A DNA stretch of 64,000 nt from Marinomonas aquimarina. GTDB taxonomy: Bacteria; Pseudomonadota; Gammaproteobacteria; Pseudomonadales; Marinomonadaceae. Location of the stretch: positions 1 to 64,000 of the forward strand of contig NZ_FLOC01000021.1 of NCBI RefSeq assembly GCF_900089755.1, in the 5' to 3' direction. Below, in pieces: positions 28,314 through 37,045 of this stretch; position 1 is the first letter of the stretch, and each line of letters opens with the position of its first letter. Made by a program: the position numbers and the translations under genes. The notes below the pieces were generated by a model. The model ran no database searches. It had not been told where the DNA came from and worked only from the letters and a program-made list of their open reading frames with translations.

Positions 28314-28346
28314 AAAAAAGCCGAGCAGGGTAATGCTCGGCTTTAT
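28314..28346. terminator. Bidirectional terminator between the cyclase gene and leuA
   Basis: The arms AAAGCCGAGCA and TGCTCGGCTTT form the stem. The minus strand has six T residues after it, serving leuA; the plus-strand T run is shorter. Confidence 0.85.
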
Positions 28347-28403
28347 CGTATCTGGGGCAATGGTTTTGCCGCTTACCCCAGTTTCAAAGCAAGGTTGCGG
28401 GGG

Positions 28404-30077
28404 TTAGGCAACGTTTGCTTGTTCTGATGCGATGACTTTTTGGTTGACTGTCGCAAGTACCGCTTGAATCGATGCCGACACGATGTCGTTATCGATCGCC
28501 ACACCGTTGTAACGCTCGCCATCAATGTTGGCTTGGATGTAAGCGATCGCTTGAGAGTCGCTGCCCACAGTCAATGCGTGTTCTTGGTACTGAACGATGT
28601 CAACACGGACGTTGAAGTGTTCGCTCAATGCGCTGGTAAAGGCAGACAATGCACCATTACCTTCGCCATGTACTGTGATGTTGCCATCGTTATGGGCTAG
28701 CTCAGCAGACACGGTATCGCAGTCTTTCTTGCTAAGTTCGTAGTTGCCCAACGCGTATGGCGCAGACGATGTCATGAAGTGTTCTTCAAACAAACGTTTC
28801 ATGTCTGCCGCTTGGATGACACCACCGTCTTCTTCAGAGAATCTTTGTACGATAGGGCTAAGCTCCACTTGCAACCAACGTGGCAATGCCAAGCCGTATT
28901 CTTGTTCCAATGCGAAGGCAACACCGCCTTTGCCTGATTGGCTGTTTACACGGATAACTTCTTGGTAGCTACGGCCAATATCGCGAGGATCGATTGGCAA
29001 GTAAGCTACGTCCCAAGGTTTATCTTCTGTTTGGTTAGCCAAACATTTCTTGATCGCGTCTTGGTGAGAACCTGAGAATGCAGTAAAGACCAACTCGCCA
29101 GCGTAAGCATGACGTGGATGAACTGGCAATTGTGTGCATGACTGAACCACGCTGATTACACGGTCCATGTCGCCAAAGTTCAATTCTGGGTCAACGCCTT
29201 GGCTGTACATGTTCATAGCCATTGTGACGACACACATGTTACCAGTACGCTCGCCGTTGCCTAGCAAAGTGCCTTCGATGCGATCAGCGCCGGCCATCAT
29301 GCCTAGTTCCGCTGCCGCTACACCACAGCCACGGTCATTGTGGGTGTGCAAGCTGATGATGACGCTATCACGGTTTTTGACGTTGCGGCAGAAGTATTCA
29401 ATTTGGTCAGCAAAACGGTTCGGAGTAGCGACTTCAACCGTTGCTGGTAAGTTGATGATGCATTTCTTCTCTGGCGTTGGCTGCCATACGTCGATGACTG
29501 CATCACATACTTCGATGGCAAAGTCTGTTTCTGTACCTGTAAAGCTCTCAGGAGAGTACTGGAATACCCACTCTGTTTCTGGGTTTTTCTCAGCATGATC
29601 TTTTACGCACTGTGCGCCGCGCACAGCGATGTCCTTGATGCCGTCTTTGCCCAAGCGGAATACTTGTTCGCGCTGAGTTTTAGAAGTGGAGTTGTAAACG
29701 TGTACAACGGCTTTTTTAGCGCCTTTCAAAGATTCATAAGTACGCTCGATCAACTCTGGGCGTGCTTGTGTCAATACTTGGATGTAAACATCATCAGGCA
29801 CTTGGTCTTCTTCCACCAACCAGCGAACAAAGTCAAAATCCAATTGTGATGCAGCAGGGAAACCTACTTCGATTTCTTTAAAGCCTACGTCTACTAGAAG
29901 TTTGAAGAATTCCTTTTTTTGTTCCACTGTCATAGGCTCAACCAGTGCTTGGTTGCCGTCACGTAGGTCAACACTTGCCCAGATTGGAGCTTTGGTGATT
30001 TCTTGATCGGGCCAAGTGCGGTTTGCAATCGCAACCGGCTCGAACGGACGATATTTAGTGTGATCAAAAGAACTCAT
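28404..30077 (-). CDS. leuA: 2-isopropylmalate synthase (long form)
   Basis: A 557-residue enzyme for the first committed step of leucine synthesis, condensing acetyl-CoA with 2-oxoisovalerate. It belongs to the longer form found in many proteobacteria and actinobacteria, unlike the roughly 520-residue E. coli type. SVDLRDGNQALVEPM near residue 35 carries metal and substrate residues; SLHTHNDRGCG carries the HxH metal motif. A C-terminal regulatory domain (about 430-557) should give leucine feedback inhibition. AAGGA precedes the ATG. It is divergent from an Lrp/AsnC regulator gene. No leucine-rich leader peptide is visible. Confidence 0.95.
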   Translation of the reverse strand: MSSFDHTKYRPFEPVAIANRTWPDQEITKAPIWASVDLRDGNQALVEPMTVEQKKEFFKLLVDVGFKEIEVGFPAASQLDFDFVRWLVEEDQVPDDVYIQVLTQARPELIERTYESLKGAKKAVVHVYNSTSKTQREQVFRLGKDGIKDIAVRGAQCVKDHAEKNPETEWVFQYSPESFTGTETDFAIEVCDAVIDVWQPTPEKKCIINLPATVEVATPNRFADQIEYFCRNVKNRDSVIISLHTHNDRGCGVAAAELGMMAGADRIEGTLLGNGERTGNMCVVTMAMNMYSQGVDPELNFGDMDRVISVVQSCTQLPVHPRHAYAGELVFTAFSGSHQDAIKKCLANQTEDKPWDVAYLPIDPRDIGRSYQEVIRVNSQSGKGGVAFALEQEYGLALPRWLQVELSPIVQRFSEEDGGVIQAADMKRLFEEHFMTSSAPYALGNYELSKKDCDTVSAELAHNDGNITVHGEGNGALSAFTSALSEHFNVRVDIVQYQEHALTVGSDSQAIAYIQANIDGERYNGVAIDNDIVSASIQAVLATVNQKVIASEQANVA

Positions 30078-30261
30078 ATTCTTTTCCTTCCATATAGTAG
30101 TTAGGCGGGTAAGCCTTTGTAGATTGTGATGCGGTTAGCATCTTTCAACACGGAATAGTGTATCTAAATTTTAGCGGAAAATGATTGCGTTTTAATACTT
30201 AATTTGCGAGTGTTTTGGAATAATATTGCTAAAATAATAAAAATATTGAACTGGTGTGCTT

Positions 30262-30741
30262 ATGAAACTGGATTTAGATAGAATTGATGTGCGGATTTTG
30301 CAGGAGTTACAGCAAGATTCTAGCTTAACCAACCAAGAGCTTGCAGATCGAGTCGGTTTGTCACCTTCACCTTGTCTAAGACGAGTCAAGGCATTGGAGG
30401 AAAGTGGCATTATTGATCGTAAGGTCACACTGTTAAAGCGATCTGAGTTGGGCTTGAAGCTCACAGCATTTGTTCAAATCAGTATGGACCGCCACACCCC
30501 AGACCGTTTTAGTGTGTTCGAAGAAAAAGTAAACTCTTTCCCTGAAGTACGCTCTTGTAACCTAGTGACAGGGCAAAACTGTGACTATTTGGTTGAGGTG
30601 GTAGTGGAAGACATGGAAAAGTATCACGACTTTTTGTTGGGCCAATTAACACGTATCCCTGGCGTCAGTGGTGTACAATCTAGCTTCCTTTTACGCTCAG
30701 TAAAAGAGAACACGTCTTTACCTCTGGGACACTTAATGTAG
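30262..30741 (+). CDS. Lrp/AsnC family transcriptional regulator
   Basis: A 159-residue Lrp-type regulator. The N-terminal helix-turn-helix (about 5-55) includes SLTNQELADRVGLSPSPCLRRV, and the C-terminal RAM domain for amino acid binding follows. An in-frame GTG two codons upstream is an alternative start. Its position divergent from leuA, with an AT-rich gap of about 180 bp, suggests it senses leucine or another branched-chain amino acid and affects leuA; this is inferred from context. Confidence 0.92.
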   Translation: MKLDLDRIDVRILQELQQDSSLTNQELADRVGLSPSPCLRRVKALEESGIIDRKVTLLKRSELGLKLTAFVQISMDRHTPDRFSVFEEKVNSFPEVRSCNLVTGQNCDYLVEVVVEDMEKYHDFLLGQLTRIPGVSGVQSSFLLRSVKENTSLPLGHLM

Positions 30742-30747
30742 TTTTCC

Positions 30748-30776
30748 TTACTTAGGGGTTGAAAACACCCTATAAT
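30748..30776 (+). promoter_or_regulatory. Predicted sigma-70 promoter of ribA
   Basis: A consensus TATAAT (30771-30776) is 17 bases from TTACTT (30748-30753), 43 bp before the ribA start. Confidence 0.5.
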
Positions 30777-30818
30777 GCTCGCATATAGAGCATAATTTTT
30801 TGTGAGAGAGCAGTATCA

Positions 30819-31424
30819 ATGGATCAATTAACGGTTAAACGTCGCGTAGTGATTCCAGTGCGAGCTGGTGACGTCATGGCCGAGTTTATTTCGTTCAATG
30901 GCGATGAAAGCGGTAAAGAGCACATTGCTATTTCTTTTGCCGGAACGACAACAGATAAGAATAAAACGCCGCTGGTTCGTCTTCACTCTGAGTGTTTGAC
31001 TGGTGATGTATTTGGCTCAGGTCGTTGTGATTGTGGTGAGCAATTAGACGAAGCGATCGACCGCATTAATGAAGAGGGTGGTTACATTCTCTATTTGCGT
31101 CAAGAAGGGCGTGGCATTGGTCTATATGCCAAGTTGGATGCCTACGCATTGCAAGACCAAGGCTATGACACTTACGAAGCCAACGAGATGCTGCATTTGC
31201 CGGATGATGGCCGCGACTTTAGTATTGCTGCGCGCATGCTGAAGGCCCTAGGGGTAAATGAAGTGCGTTTGTTAACCAATAATCCTGACAAGGCTGAGCA
31301 GCTGACTGTTAACGATATTGAAGTGACAGAATTGGTGCCAACGGCGGTGCATGTGAATCAGCATAACCGCAACTATTTAGAAGCGAAGGCTCGTCGTAAG
31401 CACCACACCTTAAAATTCGATTAG
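30819..31424 (+). CDS. ribA: GTP cyclohydrolase II
   Basis: A 201-residue enzyme that opens and deformylates GTP to start riboflavin synthesis. The zinc-binding cysteines C59, C70 and C72 lie in [17 protein letters not shown], and the RQEGRGIGL loop is intact. It is the stand-alone RibA form without a fused RibB domain. No FMN riboswitch is seen upstream. It is monocistronic, with a shared terminator against the convergent helicase gene. Confidence 0.95.
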   Translation: MDQLTVKRRVVIPVRAGDVMAEFISFNGDESGKEHIAISFAGTTTDKNKTPLVRLHSECLTGDVFGSGRCDCGEQLDEAIDRINEEGGYILYLRQEGRGIGLYAKLDAYALQDQGYDTYEANEMLHLPDDGRDFSIAARMLKALGVNEVRLLTNNPDKAEQLTVNDIEVTELVPTAVHVNQHNRNYLEAKARRKHHTLKFD

Positions 31425-31444
31425 TGTGATCGCTAAATAGATAT

Positions 31445-31473
31445 GAAAAAGGGAGCCGTGGCTCCCTTTTTAG
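31445..31473. terminator. Bidirectional terminator between ribA and the helicase gene
   Basis: AAAAAGGGAGCC and GGCTCCCTTTTT form a near-perfect stem with a two-base centre. There are T runs on both strands. Confidence 0.9.
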
Positions 31474-31497
31474 TGCGTGTTTGAGTGTAAGAGAAGG

Positions 31498-32733
31498 CTA
31501 TTTCTTTTTCTTCACTTTGGCGGCTGTTGTTTTCTTTTTGGCTGCAGGCTTTTTCTTAGTCTTAGCTGCGCTTGCGGCGCGGATTTTGGTTTTAGGTTCT
31601 AAACCTTCAATCTTACTGAACGCAATGTGCGCTTGCATGTAGCGCTGAATCTTCTCAATCATTGGCAGGTCATGCATATCAACGAGTGAGTAGCATTCAC
31701 CAGGGTTGCCTTCGCGGGATGCGCGGCCGGCGCGGTGTACATAGGAGTCGGCACGGCGCGGTAAGCGCAGGTTGATCACCGTATTGATCTCAGGTAAATC
31801 GATACCACGTGCTGCAACGTCTGTTGCAACTAATACTTGCAAGCGGCCTTTCTTCATCTGTTTTAAGTGATCGTTACGATCACTTTGCTTCATTTCACCG
31901 TGTAGGCCATCACAGCGGAAGCCCCATTTACGGATGCGTTGCACCCACACATCGACGTGGTCACGGTTGGAGACAAAGACAACTGCTTGCTGGACGCGTT
32001 CTTGTGAGATCAAATGCTTTAGCAATGCTTCTTTGTGTGCATCATCATCAACACGAAGCGCTACTTGCTTGATTTGGCTCGGAACCGTGCGAGGCGAATC
32101 TGTTAGCTGAATGGTTTCGGCGTCTTCATTTAATAGTGAGCGTGAGAAGCGACTCATTTTCTCGCCATCAATGGTCGCTGAAAACATTAGTGTTTGGTGT
32201 TCTTTCGGTAGCTGCTTAGCTAGGTGCCTAACGGCGTCAATAAAGCCCATGTCTAGCATGCGATCGGCTTCGTCGATGACGAACATGGAGCAGTCACTGA
32301 AATCCAACCAGCCTTTTTCATCCAGCTCCACCAAGCGACCTGGCGTTGCCACCAAAATGTCACATGGTTCACTAAGTTGCTGCTGTTGCATGCCGTAAGG
32401 CGTACCGCCCACGATCAACTGTAATTTAATGCGAGTGTGCGCAATCACTTGCTCGAATACTTGGAAGATTTGGCGTGCAAGCTCGCGGCTAGGAGCCAGA
32501 ACTAAAGCTTTTGGTGCTAGGCTAGACTCTTCGTCACGGTCTAAGATGTGCTGTACTACTGGCGCAGCAAAAGCCAGTGTTTTGCCTGTGCCGGTCGCAG
32601 CACACGCTAGAATGTCTTGGGCGTCCATAGCAAGTGGAATGGCTTGCTCTTGAATGGGTGTTGGTTCGCTAAGCCCCATGTCTTCAATGGCTTGCGTAAT
32701 GGTGAAATCCAGATCTAATTCGGAAAAGGACAT
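31498..32733 (-). CDS. DEAD-box RNA helicase, SrmB-like
   Basis: A 411-residue ATP-dependent RNA helicase. Motifs in order are the Q motif (TPIQEQAIP), motif I (AATGTGKT), Ia (PSRELA), Ib (TPGRL), II (DEAD in VIDEADRMLDMGF), III (SAT), V (ATDVAARGID) and VI (HRAGRASR). The RMLDMGF stretch and overall length fit SrmB/RhlE-type helicases acting in ribosome assembly or RNA decay. The last 30 or so residues are almost entirely lysine and alanine, a likely RNA-binding tail. ATG 32733 is chosen with GAGAG upstream; a TTG four codons earlier is less likely. Confidence 0.92.
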   Translation of the reverse strand: MSFSELDLDFTITQAIEDMGLSEPTPIQEQAIPLAMDAQDILACAATGTGKTLAFAAPVVQHILDRDEESSLAPKALVLAPSRELARQIFQVFEQVIAHTRIKLQLIVGGTPYGMQQQQLSEPCDILVATPGRLVELDEKGWLDFSDCSMFVIDEADRMLDMGFIDAVRHLAKQLPKEHQTLMFSATIDGEKMSRFSRSLLNEDAETIQLTDSPRTVPSQIKQVALRVDDDAHKEALLKHLISQERVQQAVVFVSNRDHVDVWVQRIRKWGFRCDGLHGEMKQSDRNDHLKQMKKGRLQVLVATDVAARGIDLPEINTVINLRLPRRADSYVHRAGRASREGNPGECYSLVDMHDLPMIEKIQRYMQAHIAFSKIEGLEPKTKIRAASAAKTKKKPAAKKKTTAAKVKKKK

Positions 32734-32889
32734 GTATGCTCTCAATTGAAACGTAAATTGTAAGGCGATTGTACCACTGTCCGATTATTTGCGTGGATTT
32801 CTTTCATTTAATTTCACTAATTGTTGCAAGGCGTTAGACCGATTTCAGGTAATGAAATAAAATGGCAAAAAATTTAGAGGTTTCAAACC

Positions 32890-33444
32890 ATGCACTTAAC
32901 CGAAGAGTTAGTAGTCGCTCAAACCCAAAAGTGGGTCAGTTCCTTTATTGTGGCGATGAATGTTTGCCCATTTGCCAAGCGTGAAGTGGACCGTGGCTCA
33001 GTGCGTTACGTAGTGGTGCGCTCACGTCAGGAGACGGTGGCGTTAGAAGAGTTGATGGCGGAAATTGATTTCTTGGATCAGCATCCCGAAGTAGAAACCA
33101 CACTTGTGATCTTCCCAACCATGTTTCATGATTTTGTTGGCTATTTAGATTTTGTCGACGATTCTGAAGCCCTGATGTACGAACAGGGCTGTGAGGGGGT
33201 GTATCAATTAGCAACGTTTCATCCGAAATATTGCTTCTCTGGTACAGAAGAAGACGATGTCAGTAACTACACTAATCGTTCACCGTATCCAATGTTACAT
33301 ATCTTGCGTGAAGCCAGTTTGGAGAAAGCCATTGACTATTATGGTGATACCGCTGACATTCCAGAGCGTAACATTAAGTTGATGGAAGACACTGGACATG
33401 AAGCGTTAGCGAAGTTAATGCAGCAGTGTATGGCACAATCTTAA
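32890..33444 (+). CDS. DUF1415 family protein
   Basis: A 184-residue cytoplasmic protein matching DUF1415, a family of unknown function common in gammaproteobacteria. Conserved-looking features are MNVCPFAKREV (about 25), HPKYCFSG (about 113) and NRSPYPMLHILRE (about 130). No catalytic motif can be assigned with confidence. It lies just upstream of the RNA-binding protein gene, with 66 bp between. Confidence 0.85.
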   Translation: MHLTEELVVAQTQKWVSSFIVAMNVCPFAKREVDRGSVRYVVVRSRQETVALEELMAEIDFLDQHPEVETTLVIFPTMFHDFVGYLDFVDDSEALMYEQGCEGVYQLATFHPKYCFSGTEEDDVSNYTNRSPYPMLHILREASLEKAIDYYGDTADIPERNIKLMEDTGHEALAKLMQQCMAQS

Positions 33445-33510
33445 CAGACAGTTTACTTTTACAAAGGTGCGTGTATAGTGCGCGACCTTAATGAATACCT
33501 TGGAGTCAAT

Positions 33511-34347
33511 ATGCCTACCAATATCGGACGCATGAACCGCTTACGCGTAGTTAAAGAAAAAGATTTCGGCGTCTATCTCGATGCAGATCAGCTAGGTGAA
33601 ATCCTGTTGCCTAAACGTTATGTGCCAAATGGCCTGCGCATTGGAGATGAGTTGGAGGTGTTTGTCTACCTTGACTCTGAGGATGAGTTGATCGCTACAA
33701 CACTGGTGCCAAAAGTTCAGGTTGGGGAATTTTCTGCGCTGCGCGCAGTGTCGGTTAACCAAGTAGGGGCCTTTTTTGATTGGGGCTTACCAAAAGATCT
33801 TTTAGTACCATTTAGCCAACAAAAGAATCGTGTTGAAGAAGGTCAAACGCATTTGTTGTTTGTGTATCTTGATCATGAGACTAACCGTATTGTGGCGACC
33901 ACAAAAGTGGATCGTCTGCTCAATCGTGATGAGCCCGAATACCGCACTGGTGAGCAAGTAGACATTATTGTGGGTGACCGTACTGATATCGGTTACAAGT
34001 GTATTATCGATAGCCGCTACTGGGGGGTGTTGTTCTTCCAGGATGTGGTCGGTCGAGTGTTTAAAGGCGACAAGCTAAAGGCCTTTATTAAGCGTATCCG
34101 TGAAGACGGTAAGATTGATCTGAGCTTGCAGCAAACTGGCTACAAGAAAGTGACAGGCTTGCTTGAAGAGATCATTGACTACATGGAACAGAACGGTGGT
34201 GAAATGCCTCTGACCGATAAGAGTGCGCCGGATACCATCTTTAAAACCTTTAATGTCAGTAAGGCAACCTTTAAAAAAGCCTTGGGTGCTTTGTACAAAG
34301 ATCAAAAAGTCATTCTTAGCAAAGACAAGACAACACTTAAAAAGTAA
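33511..34347 (+). CDS. S1-domain RNA-binding protein, CvfB/YitL family
   Basis: A 278-residue protein of the CvfB family, with tandem S1-like OB folds followed by a C-terminal winged helix (about 220-278). The repeat signature is seen in FGVYLDADQLGEILLP and in VGAFFDWGLPKDLLVP. Staphylococcal CvfB affects virulence gene expression, and family members bind RNA; no target can be named here. ATG 33511 is preceded by TGGAG at good spacing; an upstream GTG at 33478 would add 11 residues. Confidence 0.88.
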   Translation: MPTNIGRMNRLRVVKEKDFGVYLDADQLGEILLPKRYVPNGLRIGDELEVFVYLDSEDELIATTLVPKVQVGEFSALRAVSVNQVGAFFDWGLPKDLLVPFSQQKNRVEEGQTHLLFVYLDHETNRIVATTKVDRLLNRDEPEYRTGEQVDIIVGDRTDIGYKCIIDSRYWGVLFFQDVVGRVFKGDKLKAFIKRIREDGKIDLSLQQTGYKKVTGLLEEIIDYMEQNGGEMPLTDKSAPDTIFKTFNVSKATFKKALGALYKDQKVILSKDKTTLKK

Positions 34348-34351
34348 GTAT

Positions 34352-34568
34352 CCCTAATTGGAATCAAGTTGTACGAGCCACCTCCTGATGGCGATAAAGC
34401 ATTGCCTCTCTGATGGAATTAGGTCGTACGAGCGGGTTGTATCCCGCGATTAAAGCCTTGCTTCCCCGGACGGAGCCGGGTCGTACGAGCCATCTCCTGA
34501 TGGCGATAAAGCATTGCCTCTCTGATGGAATTAGGTCGTACGAATCATCTTCCTTGATGTGATTCATA
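34352..34568. repeat. Tandem structured repeat, three units of 55-57 bp plus partial ends
   Basis: The perfect palindrome TCGTACGA occurs at 34424, 34481 and 34536, with a one-base variant at 34369, so units are 55, 57 and 55 bp. Units one and three (34377-34431 and 34489-34543) are almost identical. Unit two has a different sequence but the same layout: a first stem (GCGGG with CCCGC, versus CCATC with GATGG in unit three), a short spacer resembling CGATAAAGC, a second arm (CCCGG with CCGGG) and the palindrome. Retained structure with changed sequence suggests selection on folding. I do not recognise the family. It lies in the 3' region between the CvfB-like gene and panE. Confidence 0.75.
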
Positions 34569-34578
34569 GTTGAATTTT

Positions 34579-34616
34579 AAAAAGCTCCTAGTGCATCGCT
34601 AGGAGCTTTTTTTTGT
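34579..34616. terminator. Bidirectional terminator overlapping the 3' end of panE
   Basis: AAAAGCTCCTAG pairs with CTAGGAGCTTTT around seven bases. There are eight T residues on the plus strand and five on the minus strand. The panE stop codon lies inside the hairpin. Confidence 0.9.
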
Positions 34617-35538
34617 GCTCTTCTAAATGAGCCTGATCATTCAGTGCTGCATAAAAGGCATCTTGCAAGGGGGCGGAGGCGTTAGGGGCCTCACGATGAA
34701 AGAAGCCTGAGATGTATTCATTTTCGGTTTGGCGGTTGTGACGAACGTCTTCATACATGGAGGAGCAGTTCATCGCCGTTAAGCGTGCCACATTGGCGAT
34801 GCGCATGTTCAGCTGTTCACTGGTGATATCTCCGACCATGGTTTTGAATTTAAAGGAGTCGAGTTGCATGACGTTTGCCAACTCGTCAATGGCGGCTTCG
34901 AAAATCGGTTTGACCGGGTCTTCTAATACCTGACCGTTGCGTACAGAGAATATAGCCGTTAACGGATTTATCACAGCGTTTACCGCTAATTTCTCAAGCA
35001 GCCTTCGCTCAATGTTATGACACTGCACATCTGGGTAGGGGAATGAGTCGCCATAAAGGTTGCTTTCGCTCTGTGCCAGTAGGCCAAAGAAAGCATCACC
35101 GTTGCCGGTCTTCTTGACGCGATTACTGTCGAGTTTAAGGGCGCCTTCGCTGGTAATACCGGCCCACAGATTCTGTTGCTTTTTCAGATGTGGGATCAGA
35201 TCCTGTTGGGCGCCTAGGCCATTGCAAAGTGTGGCGATCAGACCTCGCTTTTTGGTGTGTTTGCGAATGTCCAAATAGGCGTCGACCAAGTCAAACGCCT
35301 TAGTGCATAAAAGAACCTTGGTGTACTTGCCTTCCAGTTGCTCTTTGGTAATAAACTCAACGTCGTACTGAGTTTGTTGCTGAGATCCTTCTTCGTCCAA
35401 GTCTTCGACTGTGAGCATGCCATTTGGCACGTCGCTACGGCAAAGAACCGTAACCGGTTGTTCTAATTGGCGCAATTTGCTTGCCCAAAGTAAACCGATT
35501 GCGCCATTGCCGACAACTAACCACGCATCTTTTGTCAT
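34588..35538 (-). CDS. panE: 2-dehydropantoate 2-reductase (ketopantoate reductase) family
   Basis: A 316-residue NADPH-dependent reductase for pantothenate synthesis. The nucleotide loop is GNGAIG (10-15). The catalytic lysine and asparagine region is KLAVNAVINPLTAI, and the C-terminal signature SSMYEDVRHNRQTE is present. The ApbA/PanE family has paralogues of other specificity, so the pantothenate role is likely but not certain. The last codons are part of a terminator hairpin. Confidence 0.85.
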   Translation of the reverse strand: MTKDAWLVVGNGAIGLLWASKLRQLEQPVTVLCRSDVPNGMLTVEDLDEEGSQQQTQYDVEFITKEQLEGKYTKVLLCTKAFDLVDAYLDIRKHTKKRGLIATLCNGLGAQQDLIPHLKKQQNLWAGITSEGALKLDSNRVKKTGNGDAFFGLLAQSESNLYGDSFPYPDVQCHNIERRLLEKLAVNAVINPLTAIFSVRNGQVLEDPVKPIFEAAIDELANVMQLDSFKFKTMVGDITSEQLNMRIANVARLTAMNCSSMYEDVRHNRQTENEYISGFFHREAPNASAPLQDAFYAALNDQAHLEEHKKKLLAMH

Positions 35539-35622
35539 TTAAGCCTCGTATTAGAAGTTTTTTAACGGTAAGCCTGCTATTATGCCGCCCCAAAGAGTAA
35601 ATATCGAATGGAGGAGGCGAAT

Positions 35623-36108
35623 ATGCCATCTTTTGACATCGTATCAGAGCTTAATTGGCACGAAGTTACCAATGCTGTAGATCAATCTAACCGTGAAGTA
35701 TCAACACGTTTTGACTTCAAAGGTGTTGATGCGAGCTTCACTGTAAAAGATAAGCAGGCGGTTGTATTGGAAGCAAAAGCGGAAATGCAATTGCGCCAAA
35801 TGATGGATATTTTAGGCCAAAAATTGGTAAACCGTGGTATCGATTTGAAAACTTTAGATCGCGGACCGATTGTTGAAGGCAATTTGCGTGCTACCCAAGA
35901 GATCAAACTAAAAGAAGGTATTGATCAAGCGGAAGCGAAAAAGATCGTAAAAATGATCAAAGACAGCAAAATCAAGGTGCAAGCTCAGGTTCAAGGCGAA
36001 CAGCTGCGCGTCACCGGTAAAAAGCGTGATGATTTGCAGCAAGTGATGCAGTTGTTACGCGGTGCTGACCTTGAACTGCCAGTGCAGTTCAACAACTTCC
36101 GTGACTAA
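35623..36108 (+). CDS. yajQ: YajQ family nucleotide / c-di-GMP-binding protein
   Basis: A 161-residue YajQ protein with its two ferredoxin-like halves, starting MPSFDIVSELNWHEV and ending in VQFNNFRD, both family hallmarks. In Xanthomonas and Pseudomonas, YajQ homologues bind c-di-GMP and interact with transcription factors; here only the family is seen. ATG 35623 is preceded by GGAGGAG; the ATG at 35608 contains that site and is rejected. Confidence 0.94.
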   Translation: MPSFDIVSELNWHEVTNAVDQSNREVSTRFDFKGVDASFTVKDKQAVVLEAKAEMQLRQMMDILGQKLVNRGIDLKTLDRGPIVEGNLRATQEIKLKEGIDQAEAKKIVKMIKDSKIKVQAQVQGEQLRVTGKKRDDLQQVMQLLRGADLELPVQFNNFRD

Positions 36109-36125
36109 TGTGTAAGTGATCAGTG

Positions 36126-36153
36126 AAAGAGACACCTAGGGTGTCTCTTTTTG
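36126..36153 (+). terminator. Terminator after yajQ, overlapping the 3' end of atl
   Basis: AAAGAGACACC pairs with GGTGTCTCTTT around a three-base loop, then T residues. The stop codon of the convergent atl gene sits in the loop. Confidence 0.85.
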
Positions 36154-36447
36154 TATGAGCTTTTGGCCAACTACCGTCCAGTGCTCTTGTTGTAAAAGGT
36201 TTTTTTGACGTTGGTACGCATCTGATCCTTCACTAAAACTGATACGATGCTTGCTATTGACCACGCGATGCCATGGCAAAGATGTGTCGCGGGGCAGTTG
36301 CTTTAAAATTTGCCCAACGAGACGAGCATAGTTGGCATTGCCAGCTTGCTTTGCCAGTTCGCCGTATGAGATCACAGATCCGTGCGGCAAGTGTGCAAGA
36401 ACAAATAGAACGCGCGCTTTAAAGTCTTTGCTCTCTTGATTCGCCAA
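36136..36447 (-). CDS. Alkyltransferase-like DNA repair protein (ATL, MGMT fold)
   Basis: A 103-residue protein with the C-terminal domain fold of O6-alkylguanine-DNA alkyltransferase. The active-site cysteine motif PCHRV is replaced by PWHRVV, which defines ATL proteins. Family knowledge: ATLs bind O6-alkylguanine and flag it for nucleotide excision repair without transferring the alkyl group. VISYGELAKQAG and RLVGQILKQLP carry the helix-turn-helix. It is divergent from fxsA with 50 bp between. Confidence 0.92.
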   Translation of the reverse strand: MANQESKDFKARVLFVLAHLPHGSVISYGELAKQAGNANYARLVGQILKQLPRDTSLPWHRVVNSKHRISFSEGSDAYQRQKNLLQQEHWTVVGQKLIQKETP

Positions 36448-36497
36448 AAAACACCCCTAAATAGTCATTGATACAATCTGACATTGAGAAGGTTACC

Positions 36498-36974
36498 ATG
36501 CGTTTTGCATTATTGCTGTTGATTTTAATTCCTGTGGTTGAGCTGACTGTCCTGATCCAAGTGGGGGCAAAAATAGGTAGCTTGACGACCATTGCGCTAG
36601 TGTTTGTCACAGCGATTGTTGGCTTGGCATTGATCCGCCATCAAGGCTTTGAAACGTCCCGTAAAGCCCAAGAGAAAATGCGCCGAGGCGAACTGCCTGC
36701 ATCTGAAATGGCAGAAGGCTTTATGTTGGCATTTGCTGGTGTATGTTTGCTGATTCCAGGGTTTGTGACCGATGCGGTGGGGGCTTTGCTATTGATCTCT
36801 CCACTGCGCCGAGCTGTGGCGTCTAGCGTGTCATTGGACTTTATGAAAAAGCGTATGAACATGCGTGCTCACTGGAGTCACCGTGACAGCCAAGGCAATT
36901 TTACTCAAGGTGACATCATTGAAGGTGAATACCGTTCCGAATCGGAAAAAAATGATCACATTGAGAAAAAATAG
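36498..36974 (+). CDS. fxsA: FxsA family membrane protein
   Basis: A 158-residue inner-membrane protein with about three N-terminal hydrophobic segments (about 1-45 and 75-100) and a polar C-terminus. It matches FxsA, which in E. coli affects phage T7 exclusion by the F plasmid when overexpressed; the normal role is unclear. The LIPVVELTVLIQVGAKIG segment and ALIRHQGFETSRKAQEKM are typical. ATG 36498 follows AGAAGG. Its place just upstream of groESL is also seen in E. coli. Confidence 0.9.
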   Translation: MRFALLLLILIPVVELTVLIQVGAKIGSLTTIALVFVTAIVGLALIRHQGFETSRKAQEKMRRGELPASEMAEGFMLAFAGVCLLIPGFVTDAVGALLLISPLRRAVASSVSLDFMKKRMNMRAHWSHRDSQGNFTQGDIIEGEYRSESEKNDHIEKK

Positions 36975-36986
36975 TTAGAAATTGCC

Positions 36987-37014
36987 CTTGAAATAATTTG
37001 GCTCAACCACATTA
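36987..37014 (+). promoter_or_regulatory. Predicted heat-shock (sigma-32) promoter of groESL
   Basis: CTTGAAA (36987-36993) is followed after 13 bases by CCACATTA, close to the sigma-32 -10 consensus CCCCATNT. It is 89 bp before groES. Confidence 0.65.
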
Positions 37015-37045
37015 AAGAATTCGATAACGAATCCCACCAGAAGAG

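Noticed and set aside
30078-30261. Leucine attenuator before leuA
   Set aside because: No short frame with clustered leucine codons and no terminator/antiterminator pair was found on the minus strand.
30742-30818. FMN riboswitch upstream of ribA
   Set aside because: The gap is only 77 bp and lacks the conserved RFN-type stems.
34364-34567. A 67-codon minus-strand frame across the tandem repeat
   Set aside because: It is generated by the repeat itself, has repetitive translation and no start signal.
34352-34568. CRISPR array
   Set aside because: The recurring part is a whole 55-57 bp unit with internal stems, not short identical repeats with unrelated spacers, and no cas gene is present.
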